A DNA stretch of 64,000 bases, taken from Deroplatys truncata. Lineage: Eukaryota; Arthropoda; Insecta; Mantodea; Mantidae. Position numbers and translations under genes: made by a program. The notes beneath the pieces were generated by a model, which did not search any database, was not told where the DNA came from, and saw nothing but the letters and a program-made list of their open reading frames with translations. The stretch's first letter is position 1. The number at the start of each line of letters is the position of its first letter. The stretch covers positions 194,988,565-195,052,564 of the forward strand of contig CM060988.1 in assembly GCA_030765065.1 (NCBI GenBank), given 5' to 3'. Of the stretch, positions 43,543 to 53,362 are shown one piece after another.

Positions 43543-44723
43543 CACAAGCATGGTAGCGGTAAACAAAATATGGGCCTATTTGAATAGAGTTTTACAGCTA
43601 GTTTGTCTGGATACTCAGAACATTAATCGGATTGCTTGCTTTTGCAATTTAAATACTGAGACACTATTTGGAGAATTACCCCAACACATTACCCCATAAG
43701 CAGAACTGAGTAGAAATAGGAAAAGTATATAATTCAGATAGATTCTGCTTTTTGGTGTTCCTAGCTGCTCATATCATGTGCACTACTTTGTTTAATTTTT
43801 TTAATAACTTGTCGGTGTAAATAATCCACTTCATATGTTATGTCAATGTTATTGCTAAGAATTTCACACTATTGGCATATTGAAACCTTTTTCCATCAAG
43901 TTCAATGCCAGGTTTTTTGTATATTCCTATTTTGTACATGATGAAAGCATAGTACATTTGTCTTTTCTTTATTAATTACTAGTCTGTTGTCATTGAACTA
44001 GTAGAGGTTTTGCATTACATGATTAATACCGATCGTATTGTTATTTAAGTTATTGCCTTTTATATGTATGGTTTTGTCATCTGCAAACAGACGACACAAC
44101 CTCTGCAGTGTCAATTCTTGATGGTAGATCATTAATATAAATGAGAAACAGGATAGGCCCAAGAAGAGATCCTTGTGGTATGCCATACTATTAATTAATT
44201 TTTGTTTGTGATTTTTTATTCATGGAATTTGAGATTTCATCCAAAAACTAATTTGAACTATTTGCTATTTCTTAAATAGGATTAAACCAATGCAGAGCAA
44301 CACCTCTAATTACCTATATTAGTCTGTTTAACAGAAAATTATGATCTATCATGTTGAAAGCTTTAGTGAGGTCTAAAAATATACCAATTCCCTTTTTGTA
44401 CTGGTCAAGGCTGGTGTAAATTAGTTTTAAAAATTTGCCTAACACAGATGTAGTGGACTTTTCCTCTATAAAGTCGTGCTGCTTATTACTGGTAGTATGA
44501 CACGGAAAAAGGCTAATAATCTAAAAAGTATTATCTTTTCTATGATTTTTGAAAAACCTGATCTATAATTACTAAGTGCATGCTCTGATCCCTTTTTATA
44601 TAGCGGCTTTATTTTTGCTAGTCTTAATTTTTCTGGAAACTCTCCTGTAGATAGCGATACGTTTACAGTATGACAAAATGGTTTAGTTAAGTCTTTGTAG
44701 CATGATTTAATTATAATATACAT
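43543..44723 (-). pseudogene. non-LTR retrotransposon ORF2 (RT domain), degenerate
   Basis: Minus-strand reading from 44723: SLSTGEFPEKLRLAKIKPLY and KKGSEHALSNYR (RT N-terminal motifs), then [18 protein letters not shown] (a decayed form of GIPQGS-LGP-LF) and [15 protein letters not shown] with the FADD catalytic box at about 44090. Further on come VINKEKTNVLCF and GVMCWGNSPNS near 43700. The order is that of a Jockey/CR1-like RT. Many stops and shifts show it is dead. It starts abruptly at 44723, where an opposite-strand LINE begins, and is interrupted by the mariner at 43542. Confidence 0.75.
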
Positions 44724-45540
44724 TCAGATACTGATATAATACTTAAATTTCTTACTAATAATTACTTAATTAATAATCTAGATAAGACAAGTGTAATATA
44801 TTTTAAAATTAATAAATTTCTATATAGGAATATGAAAATTAAAATTGGAAATGAAGAAATTGACACCTCTGATGACCACTCATTTCTAGGACTACATATA
44901 GACAAAACTTTATCATGGACAAGGCATGTAAATTATATATCTAATAAAATTAGCAAGGGTGTCTATTTGTTGACCTATATGGCTCATTATTTGGAAAAAC
45001 CAAATTTAAAACTGATTTTTTATGGAATTATCCATACTCATTTGAACTATGGTATTGAATTATGGGGCACAACGCATAAAGATAATTTAAAGCGGTTATT
45101 AGTACTACAGAAGAAGTGTCTAAGAATTGTATGCTCATTAAAATCCAGGGATTCTTGTAGGGAGGTATTTAAAAAAGAAAGAATATTAACTGTGGTTTCA
45201 TTATATATTTTTAGAGTTATTCTTTTAGTCAGATATAAAGATCAATAGCAATGTACATACATATGACACAAGAACAAAAAAATAACATGTATAGGGAAGG
45301 GAAAAGTAAGAAACCCTTATGTGATTGGTAAAGTATTATACAGTAAATTACCTTCCTCGATTATACAAATAACAGGTTCCAAATTCATTAAAGAATTACC
45401 TCATAAATTGTGCATTTTATGACATAGATGAATATTTATAAGTAATTGTTAATTTTAATTTTTAATGTTAAATGGCAATGCCAGAAACTATGTAAATAGC
45501 CTATTGGTTGCAATAAGTGAATTGAATTGAATATCCAGGA
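44724..45540 (+). pseudogene. non-LTR retrotransposon ORF2 C-terminal part, opposite strand
   Basis: Starts exactly where the minus LINE ends. The frame from about 44727 (LTNNYLINNLDKTSVIYF) continues in the 138-aa stretch at 44832-45248: DDHSFLGLHIDKTLSWTRHV, HTHLNYGIELWGTTHK, LVLQKKCLRIVCSLK and KKERILTVVSLYIF. Then after a stop come KVRNPYVIGKVLYSKLPSS and FIKELPHKL. It ends in GAATTGAATTGAAT near 45521-45534, a 3'-tail-like repeat. This is the post-RT C-terminus of a LINE related to, but distinct from, its neighbour. Confidence 0.7.
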
Positions 45541-46508
45541 TTTTATCATAAACTGATAACTTCTTATTTTTCATTTTTTTTAAATTTTTTTTTATTGTTT
45601 TCATTATTTCTACCTTGGTAGCAGGATATACAAATAGATTTTTCTTGAACTAGTAAACCAGTACTGCATGACATCTGGTCATTATAATGGGTTTGAGACA
45701 TCTGTTTAGTGATGCTAATAAAATAGTTATTGAACAAGTTGACAGTATCTTTGGTCTCTGTGATTTATTGACTATTATGGCTAATTGAAGATTTTTTGGT
45801 TGTTGATATTTAAAACTTTAATTCCTACACCTCACAAGCCCAGAACACTTACATATATGCAATTTAAAAGCAGTCAGCTTATCATCATGGAGCAGGCCTG
45901 TCAATCTGCTGAAATAAAACACAGCTGAGGCAAATGATCATGCATTGTTTTGCAATGCTTAAGAAAGAAACCCCAAAGCACACCATTATGCTACTTCACA
46001 ATAATATTAATTCTGTAACACACAGATTTAATAAGTTACTGGTAATATCTTACTCAATTTATTGTCATGAAGTTAGCGCTGATACAGCTAGTATTGCAAA
46101 GCTTATCTGCACACGCGTAACATCAAAGACATGGCGGGTTGAGGCCAGTCCTGTTTGTTGTTTACAACAGGATCATTCTTGTCTGAGATAAAGTATAGCC
46201 TCTAAATCTGGAGGTCTCAGGTTCATATCCTGCTTGGAGGGGGGGAGTTTTCTTTAGCCGGGATTATTCCCTCTCCTCTCTAGAGTCTGGAAGTATGAAA
46301 GAGAGTCTGAATGTGTGTGTGAATTTAAAGACAACTCAAAGAACCCAATGATAGATACAAACAGTAAACAAGTTAACACTTGCCAAGACCAATTGTTCCA
46401 AAGGCAAAGCAAAAACAAGCAGTCACTTAGCAGTAAACCATAATTAATGACTAAGCTTGTGTTATCGAGCAAAAACTGCAGCAAGTATCTGTCAAAAGCT
46501 TTATATGT
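45541..46508. other. unassigned DNA with a possible SINE fragment
   Basis: At about 46130-46235 GGTTCATATCC resembles a tRNA B box, and the segment before it is inverse to 41262-41290. A GGGGGGGAG run is at about 46240. The 85-aa frame at 45934-46191 has no recognisable features. Confidence 0.3.
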
Positions 46509-47336
46509 ATTACTTTCTCTACTACATATAGAAAGTAGCAGAAGTATTGTATTCCACCCAAAAATTCGATTCCGAGATTTCACCAGAAATACATGTTTTG
46601 AGACTCACTGAATCCAAAAAAAGCATTTTTGGAAACATGTGCGTGCGTGCGTGAACAGCATAACTCAGAAACAAACAGTCGGATAAACACCAAACTTGGT
46701 ATTTACGTTCAGTATCTTCCAGAGATGCGACACAAAGGTTTTCAATAAAATCCCTCCACCCCAGACTACCCTTTACATGGAAAATTTTTCGAAAATTTTA
46801 ATTTTCTCAAAAATGGCTCTAACAATTTTGATTAAAATATCATATGTTTAAGATACTTTCATGACAAATGAAATGTATATCTGGAATTTTCTGTGAATGT
46901 CTCCAAAAGTATTCTTCATTGTGAACGACTTTTACATAACTGGTAAACCATAAGAGATAAACAAAATTTTACTACACAAAAAATGTAGATCGCGTTAAAA
47001 TACACAATTTATGTCATATACATTTTTGTTGTTGAGTAAACCATTTTCGAGATATTGCTTGTTATTCCCTTAAATTATCCAATACTTAAGAGTTTTTCTC
47101 AAATTTGTTATTCATTTTTTTATACCCTGGACATGCAAAGAGAATAGCAACCAGCGCTTAAAAGATTTGACTATCACTTATAACGTACCATATTCTCCTT
47201 GCATCTACAAGAAAATTAGCAATAAGATTGACATCTTGATATCTCGATTAACATGAAGCATATGGAGAATAAGTGTTTGTAAAAATAGTTTGTACAAGAG
47301 TAGAGAAAGTCTTGTGAGTGTAACACATTAGATTTT
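46509..47336 (-). repeat. family A repeat, full length
   Basis: From ACTTTCTCTACTACA-TATAGAAAGTAG to GTGTAACACATTAGA. The CA tract is contracted to GCGTGCGTGCG (about 46641-46652). Confidence 0.8.
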
Positions 47337-47976
47337 TTTAAATCATTTGCTTCTCCTCTGAAATTTATAATAATTGAATTATGAGGTTTCCATTGACTAT
47401 TACCGATATGCCAATGGACAGCAAGTGGGATGGATTGGAGGTTGAAACTGCCCCTCAAAGTCACCCAGAAAAATAAAAAGAATATGTCAGACAAATGAGT
47501 GAAACAACAATTAAAAACACTGCCTTAACTGTACTTTACAAAGCAACAAAGATTTTCAGTAAGTGATTTCTATTATTATATAATGATAGGCATCCCTCCA
47601 CTCAAGTGACAGCTGTGAGAGTATGGCTCCCATTGCCCAAATACCAATTTTGTGATTTGTGTGAAGAACAGTGTTATCTGCTGCCAATTGGAGGGCAATT
47701 ATTTGAATTATGGATCATTTAATATTCTGGAAGATAACCTATAACAACAAGCATTTCTTTGTTGTTCAGTGAAAATTTAAATCAATTTATTTTACTAAAT
47801 ATGTACTATCATTTTTTTATGACATTTTAAATATGTTAACTTTCAGCTCATTTAAAAACCTGAATTATTGTTGGTTATACTGAAAGTAAGGGTTGCTCTA
47901 CACCCACAAAATGTAGGATTCCTTATTTTGTGTGCTGAAAATATGTCCAGCAAATCTATAAGAATTTAAAAAAAAA
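47337..47976. other. unassigned spacer between two divergent family A copies
   Basis: No feature recognised. The copies on either side are in opposite orientation with their TCTGATGTG ends facing the spacer. Confidence 0.4.
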
Positions 47977-48847
47977 ATCTGATGTGTTACATTCACATGA
48001 CTTTCTCTACTCTTGTACAAACTATTTTTACAAACGCTTATTCTCCATATGCTTCATGTTAATCGAGATAAACATTTGCAGAAACTATCTTGTTGCTAAT
48101 TTTCCTGTAGGTACAAGGGGAATATGGTAGGCTTTAACCGATAGTCAAATCTTTTAAGACCTGGTTGCTATGTGGAGTATTCCATTCTCTTTGCATGTCC
48201 AGTACGTAAAAAAAATGAATAACAAATTCCCATTTGAGAAAAAGTATTGGAAAATTTAAGGGAATAACAAACAATATCTCAAAAATGGTTCACTCAACAA
48301 CAAAAAAAAGTATATGACAAATTGTATATTTTAACACGATCTACATTTTTTGTGTAGTAAAATTTTGTCTATCTCTTATGGTTTACCAGTTATGCAAAAG
48401 TCTTTCACAATGAAGAATACTTTTGGAGACATTCCCAGAAAATTGGAGATATACATTTCATTTGCCATGAAAATATCTTAAATATATGATATTTTAATCA
48501 AAATTGTTAGAGCCATTTTTGAGAAAATTAAAATTTTCGAAAAATGTTCCATGTAAACGGTAATTTGGGATGGGGGATTTTCTTGAAAAGCTTTGTGTCG
48601 CATCTCTGGAAGATACTGAACCTAAATACCAAGTTTGGTGTTCATCCAACTTTGTTTCTGAGTTATGCCGTTCACACACACGCACGCGCACACACACACA
48701 CACACGCACACGGACATGTTTCCAAAAATACTTTTTTTGGATTCAGGGGGTCTCAAAACATATATTTCCGGTGAAATCTCGGTATCGAATTTTTGGGTGG
48801 AATACAATACTTCCCCTACTTACTATACGTTGTAGAGAAAGTAAAAA
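47977..48847 (+). repeat. family A repeat, full length
   Basis: From TCTGATGTGTTACATTCAC to CTACTTACTATACGTTGTAG then AGAAAGTAAAAAAA. The CA/CG tract is at about 48674-48711. Confidence 0.85.
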
Positions 48848-49086
48848 AAAAAACTTGATTTATACTACGACTAGACAAATGAAGTTTGACATTAAAGTGC
48901 CTAATTTGGTGTTTATCACTATAAAAGCATATCAGATATTAACAATATGATTTTGCTTGTTTTTGAGTTTGAAAATAAGATGAGTAATGAAATCAGAAAA
49001 GGTATACTGTATCATGTAAAGAATAAACATTTTTCTTTATAAATGCCCATATGGTATTATTTGTCACTTCTGCTTAAAAAAAAAAC

Positions 49087-49098
49087 AACAGTAAAGTT
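49087..49098. repeat. left TSD of the PLE palindrome
   Basis: AACAGTAAAGTT, repeated exactly at 53351-53362. Confidence 0.8.
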
Positions 49099-49189
49099 CA
49101 ACTTTTGAAGATTTAGAAGCTTGTAACAGTGATGTGTCATAATTTAAAATAGAGAGTTGAGGGTTGTTACACTACATCACTATGATAAT

Positions 49190-49245
49190 CTTACTTGAAC
49201 GCGTTTCGGGAGACGGCTTGTCCCCATCGTCAGCATTCTCTCTCA
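49190..49245 (-). ncRNA. hammerhead-ribozyme-like core, left PLE end
   Basis: Reverse complement of the right-end core: CTGACGA at 49233-49227, stem II GGGGAC/GTCTCC, then GAAAC. Confidence 0.55.
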
Positions 49246-51032
49246 ACTGATATTTGCCGGTCATCGTCTGGGGGATGTGTGTGGTTTGTGGTGTTCTCTG
49301 GTGCTGGGCTGATGAACCTCCAAAGGCTGTTGGGTGGCGGCAGTTCAAAATTCATTAGGTGATTCCTGTGTTTGACAATATGTATTTTTTCCCAGATGTC
49401 CAATTCATTGCTGCTGTTGATCGGTTTTAAGAGTTTTATGTTTGGAGTGATATCATGGTTTGAAGACCAGAAATGATGTGCTACTGCTGATTTATCTTGC
49501 TGCTTTTGGTAAATGCATCTCATATGCTCTTTAAGTCTTATTTCAAGATTTCTTTTTGTTCTTCCTATATATACCAGGTTACATTCATTACAATCAATTT
49601 GATATATACCAGCTGATTTATCGTTGGGGATAGGATCTTTTGTTCTGTTGCATAGTAGTTTCTGTATGTTGTGGTTATTCTGTGGAGACAGGGTGATGTT
49701 GTATTTTTTGAAAATCCTTTGAAATTTATGATGTGTCCAAGGGTGATAAGTGAATTTTCTATATGCTTGTGGTTTTTGTTGTCTGAGTAATGTAGTCATT
49801 TGTTGGATGTATTTCTGTCTTTCAAACCTTTTAATCTTCTTATCTATTGTTTTTTTCTGGTATCCATTCATAGTGGCTATGTTGATAATGTGTTGGTATT
49901 CTTTCTGGTATTCCTCTTTCTCCATTGGTATATGTACTAACCTGTTTGTAATACTATTTAAAATTGCATGTTTGTGGCTTGTAGGATTGTAGCTATTATT
50001 TTTAATGTAGTTTTCTGTGTGCGTTGGTTTTCTGTAAATGCCAAACGTTAGTTTGTTGTGTGCATTATTTCTGATGATCCTGATGTCTAGGTAAGGTAAT
50101 TGGCCATTTTCTTCTTTTTCCATTGTGAATTTTATAGATCTTTTTTGTAAATTTAATAATTTCAAAGCATCTTCTGAAAGTTTTTTTGGAACAATAGCAA
50201 AAATATCATCTACATATCTATACCAGGTTTTGAATAGATGTGGGAAAGATTTTGTAATATGGGATTCAAAATGGCTCATATATAGTTCTGCTAAAAATGG
50301 TGAAAGGGGGTTTCCCATAGTTAGGCCTGAGGTTTGTTTAAAGATTTTGTGATGGAATGAAAAGAAATTCTGGTCCAGACATAATTTTGTTAGTTTCAGG
50401 TAATCTTCTGTTTGTGCTCTAGGTGTGCCATTGTTTAATATCCAATTTTCTAGGAGTGGTAATAATTCTTCTTTTGGTATGCTTGGGAAGAGTGCAGTGA
50501 CATCAAATGATACCATCATGTCTGTGGGTGATATATTTATATTTGAAAGGTGACTGGTTAATTCTAAAGAATTTTTTATGCTAAGACTTTTGAACATAGG
50601 CATGGAGTTGAAGGTATTTGAAAGCCATTTTGCTAGTTTATATGTGGGAGAGTTTATGTTATTCACTATGGGCCTCATTTTGTTGCCGAGTTTGTGTATT
50701 TTTGGTAGTGCATATAACCTAGGTATGATGGGAAAATCTGGTTTAATTCTGGATTTTTCGGCTTTTGTTAATGTTTTGGTTTCTATCAATGTATTCTGGA
50801 GTGACTTGGTGCATTCTTTTAATGGATTTTTGCTGATTTCTATGTACTCTGGGTTATGTAGTAATTGCATAACTCTAGATTCATAATCATCTAGGTCTAA
50901 TATCACTAATGTGTTTCCTTTGTCTGCTTTGGTGTATACTACAGGTTTTGACTTTAGAGATTTGATAATTTTTTTTTTGATGTGGTACGTAGTGGTGTTT
51001 TTGGGCTTGTATCTGGTCCAATATTGGTTCAC
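49230..51032 (-). CDS. Penelope-like RT/GIY-YIG endonuclease, left copy
   Basis: A 600-aa open frame identical to the right copy except L for Q at residue 47 and S for T at residue 262. It holds all RT motifs, including FDVTALFPSIP with Asp177 and YRYVDDIF with Asp275/276, and the endonuclease GIYQIDCNECNLVYIGRTKR at 475-494. It would be copied by target-primed reverse transcription. This copy lacks the upstream N-terminal region present at 51135-51462 because the element is 5'-truncated near 51113. The ATG at 51032 follows a shared frame break, so the natural start is not certain. Intact catalytic residues suggest the source element was recently active. Confidence 0.85.
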   Translation of the reverse strand: MNQYWTRYKPKNTTTYHIKKKIIKSLKSKPVVYTKADKGNTLVILDLDDYESRVMQLLHNPEYIEISKNPLKECTKSLQNTLIETKTLTKAEKSRIKPDFPIIPRLYALPKIHKLGNKMRPIVNNINSPTYKLAKWLSNTFNSMPMFKSLSIKNSLELTSHLSNINISPTDMMVSFDVTALFPSIPKEELLPLLENWILNNGTPRAQTEDYLKLTKLCLDQNFFSFHHKIFKQTSGLTMGNPLSPFLAELYMSHFESHITKSFPHLFKTWYRYVDDIFAIVPKKLSEDALKLLNLQKRSIKFTMEKEENGQLPYLDIRIIRNNAHNKLTFGIYRKPTHTENYIKNNSYNPTSHKHAILNSITNRLVHIPMEKEEYQKEYQHIINIATMNGYQKKTIDKKIKRFERQKYIQQMTTLLRQQKPQAYRKFTYHPWTHHKFQRIFKKYNITLSPQNNHNIQKLLCNRTKDPIPNDKSAGIYQIDCNECNLVYIGRTKRNLEIRLKEHMRCIYQKQQDKSAVAHHFWSSNHDITPNIKLLKPINSSNELDIWEKIHIVKHRNHLMNFELPPPNSLWRFISPAPENTTNHTHPPDDDRQISVEREC

Positions 51033-51134
51033 ACTGTGATTGTATTAAACTTTTATCCTTATCTGTAAGGTGGTTGGAGGCTATTTCAATATCAGCAACA
51101 AAGTTTTCTGTATTATACGCAACTTAGCAAGAAA

Positions 51135-51608
51135 ATGAGCGCCAAAACAATGAAACTGAAAAAGAAACTAAACAACCTTATATTCAAACAAAAAAACTCC
51201 CTGGAATACCGGGAAAAATCTCCTAGACATAACCAAAAACGGAAATCAACATATAAACATAACCTAAACAATGAACCTACCACAGGCCAATATGTAGTTA
51301 ACCTCTCAAAAGAACCATTCACCAGCACTGAGCTATCTGTCTTGAACAATGGCCTAAAAACATGTTTCAACTTCACAAAAAATACAGAAAACTTTGTTGC
51401 TGATATTGAAATAGCCTCCAACCACCTTACAGATAAGGATAAAAGTTTAATACAATCACAGTGTGAACCAATATTGGACCAGATACAAGCCCAAAAACAC
51501 CACTACGTACCACATCAAAAAAAAAATTATCAAATCTCTAAAGTCAAAACCTGTAGTATACACCAAAGCAGACAAAGGAAACACATTAGTGATATTAGAC
51601 CAAGATGA
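51135..51608 (+). CDS. N-terminal part of the PLE protein, right copy (frame-shifted from the RT frame)
   Basis: A 157-aa frame with a lysine-rich start (MSAKTMKLKKKLNNLIFKQK) and LSKEPFTSTELSVLNNGLKT, a region found before the RT domain of PLEs. It overlaps the 600-aa frame by about 146 bp. Residues after about 115 (QIQAQKHHYVPHQKKNYQ) are out of the RT frame, so the real homologous part is roughly residues 1-115. The left copy shares the same junction sequence (CAAAAACACCACTACGTACC). Hence the shift was already in the template. It could be a damaged lineage, ribosomal frameshifting or a genuine two-ORF layout. Confidence 0.6.
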   Translation: MSAKTMKLKKKLNNLIFKQKNSLEYREKSPRHNQKRKSTYKHNLNNEPTTGQYVVNLSKEPFTSTELSVLNNGLKTCFNFTKNTENFVADIEIASNHLTDKDKSLIQSQCEPILDQIQAQKHHYVPHQKKNYQISKVKTCSIHQSRQRKHISDIRPR

Positions 51609-53265
51609 TTATGAATCTAGAGTTATGCAATTACTACATAACCCAGAGTACATAGAAATCAGCAAAAATCCATTAAAAGAATGCACCAAGTCACTCCAGA
51701 ATACATTGATAGAAACCAAAACATTAACAAAAGCCGAAAAATCCAGAATTAAACCAGATTTTCCCATCATACCTAGGTTATATGCACTACCAAAAATACA
51801 CAAACTCGGCAACAAAATGAGGCCCATAGTGAATAACATAAACTCTCCCACATATAAACTAGCAAAATGGCTTTCAAATACCTTCAACTCCATGCCTATG
51901 TTCAAAAGTCTTAGCATAAAAAATTCTTTAGAATTAACCAGTCACCTTTCAAATATAAATATATCACCCACAGACATGATGGTATCATTTGATGTCACTG
52001 CACTCTTCCCAAGCATACCAAAAGAAGAATTATTACCACTCCTAGAAAATTGGATATTAAACAATGGCACACCTAGAGCACAAACAGAAGATTACCTGAA
52101 ACTAACAAAATTATGTCTGGACCAGAATTTCTTTTCATTCCATCACAAAATCTTTAAACAAACCTCAGGCCTAACTATGGGAAACCCCCTTTCACCATTT
52201 TTAGCAGAACTATATATGAGCCATTTTGAATCCCATATTACAAAAACTTTCCCACATCTATTCAAAACCTGGTATAGATATGTAGATGATATTTTTGCTA
52301 TTGTTCCAAAAAAACTTTCAGAAGATGCTTTGAAATTATTAAATTTACAAAAAAGATCTATAAAATTCACAATGGAAAAAGAAGAAAATGGCCAATTACC
52401 TTACCTAGACATCAGGATCATCAGAAATAATGCACACAACAAACTAACGTTTGGCATTTACAGAAAACCAACGCACACAGAAAACTACATTAAAAATAAT
52501 AGCTACAATCCTACAAGCCACAAACATGCAATTTTAAATAGTATTACAAACAGGTTAGTACATATACCAATGGAGAAAGAGGAATACCAGAAAGAATACC
52601 AACACATTATCAACATAGCCACTATGAATGGATACCAGAAAAAAACAATAGATAAGAAGATTAAAAGGTTTGAAAGACAGAAATACATCCAACAAATGAC
52701 TACATTACTCAGACAACAAAAACCACAAGCATATAGAAAATTCACTTATCACCCTTGGACACATCATAAATTTCAAAGGATTTTCAAAAAATACAACATC
52801 ACCCTGTCTCCACAGAATAACCACAACATACAGAAACTACTATGCAACAGAACAAAAGATCCTATCCCCAACGATAAATCAGCTGGTATATATCAAATTG
52901 ATTGTAATGAATGTAACCTGGTATATATAGGAAGAACAAAAAGAAATCTTGAAATAAGACTTAAAGAGCATATGAGATGCATTTACCAAAAGCAGCAAGA
53001 TAAATCAGCAGTAGCACATCATTTCTGGTCTTCAAACCATGATATCACTCCAAACATAAAACTCTTAAAACCGATCAACAGCAGCAATGAATTGGACATC
53101 TGGGAAAAAATACATATTGTCAAACACAGGAATCACCTAATGAATTTTGAACTGCCGCCACCCAACAGCCTTTGGAGGTTCATCAGCCCAGCACCAGAGA
53201 ACACCACAAACCACACACATCCCCCAGACGATGACCGGCAAATATCAGTTGAGAGAGAATGCTGA
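51463..53265 (+). CDS. Penelope-like RT/GIY-YIG endonuclease, right copy
   Basis: Six hundred residues. In order: YTKADKGNTLVILD (33-46), PRLYALPKIHK with MRPIV (104-123, RT motif 2), MVSFDVTALFPSIP (173-186, motif A, Asp177), SGLTMGNPLSPFLAELYM (235-252, motif B), YRYVDDIFAI (271-280, motif C), LPYLDIRI and FGIYRKPTHTENYI (motifs D/E, 312-343), a basic linker, then GIY (475-477), YIG (488-490), Arg491/494 and the Cys481/Cys484 pair followed by His503 and HHFW (519-522) of the PLE endonuclease. The C-terminal block NHLMNFELPPP is at 557-567. No internal stop. Full Penelope proteins are longer, since the N-terminus is in the overlapping frame at 51135-51608. The hammerhead-like core follows directly after the stop. 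Confidence 0.9.
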   Translation: MNQYWTRYKPKNTTTYHIKKKIIKSLKSKPVVYTKADKGNTLVILDQDDYESRVMQLLHNPEYIEISKNPLKECTKSLQNTLIETKTLTKAEKSRIKPDFPIIPRLYALPKIHKLGNKMRPIVNNINSPTYKLAKWLSNTFNSMPMFKSLSIKNSLELTSHLSNINISPTDMMVSFDVTALFPSIPKEELLPLLENWILNNGTPRAQTEDYLKLTKLCLDQNFFSFHHKIFKQTSGLTMGNPLSPFLAELYMSHFESHITKTFPHLFKTWYRYVDDIFAIVPKKLSEDALKLLNLQKRSIKFTMEKEENGQLPYLDIRIIRNNAHNKLTFGIYRKPTHTENYIKNNSYNPTSHKHAILNSITNRLVHIPMEKEEYQKEYQHIINIATMNGYQKKTIDKKIKRFERQKYIQQMTTLLRQQKPQAYRKFTYHPWTHHKFQRIFKKYNITLSPQNNHNIQKLLCNRTKDPIPNDKSAGIYQIDCNECNLVYIGRTKRNLEIRLKEHMRCIYQKQQDKSAVAHHFWSSNHDITPNIKLLKPINSSNELDIWEKIHIVKHRNHLMNFELPPPNSLWRFISPAPENTTNHTHPPDDDRQISVEREC

Positions 53266-53305
53266 CGATGGGGACAAGCCGTCTCCCGAAACGCGTTCAA
53301 GTAAG
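53252..53305 (+). ncRNA. hammerhead-ribozyme-like core, right PLE end
   Basis: CTGACGA (53262-53268), stem II GGGGAC/GTCTCC with loop AAGCC, and GAAAC (53288-53292). The third A with C pairs with a following GU across a GC loop (2-bp stem III), with U as H17. Stem I has only two clear base pairs (UG with CA) before mismatches. A U/C mismatch lies at the base of stem II. Confidence 0.6.
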
Positions 53306-53350
53306 ATTATCATAGTGATGTAGTGTAACAACCCTCAACTCTCTATTTTA

Positions 53351-53362
53351 AACAGTAAAGTT
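53351..53362. repeat. right TSD of the PLE palindrome
   Basis: AACAGTAAAGTT, same as 49087-49098. Confidence 0.8.

Larger units (their letters stand above)
49099..53350. mobile_element. head-to-head pair of nearly identical Penelope-like elements (4.25-kb palindrome)
   Basis: The left copy (49099 to about 51113, minus) and right copy (about 51118-53350, plus) are reverse complements. The 600-aa products differ at two residues, and antisense frames match except at one of the same sites. The left copy is 5'-truncated relative to the right and has about 45 bp more at its 3' end (49099-49143). The whole unit is bounded by the 12-bp duplication AACAGTAAAGTT. An inverted partner copy is a known Penelope insertion form, but it is unusually long and fresh here. 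Confidence 0.9.

Noticed and set aside
43543-45540. Single LINE with twin-priming inversion
   Set aside because: Both parts extend to the 3' end of ORF2 and overlap in element coordinates, and their sequences differ in type, so they are two copies.
49750-52745. Frames of 75-102 aa antisense to the PLE ORFs
   Set aside because: They occur symmetrically on both palindrome arms as shadows of the RT/endonuclease frame and show no domain.
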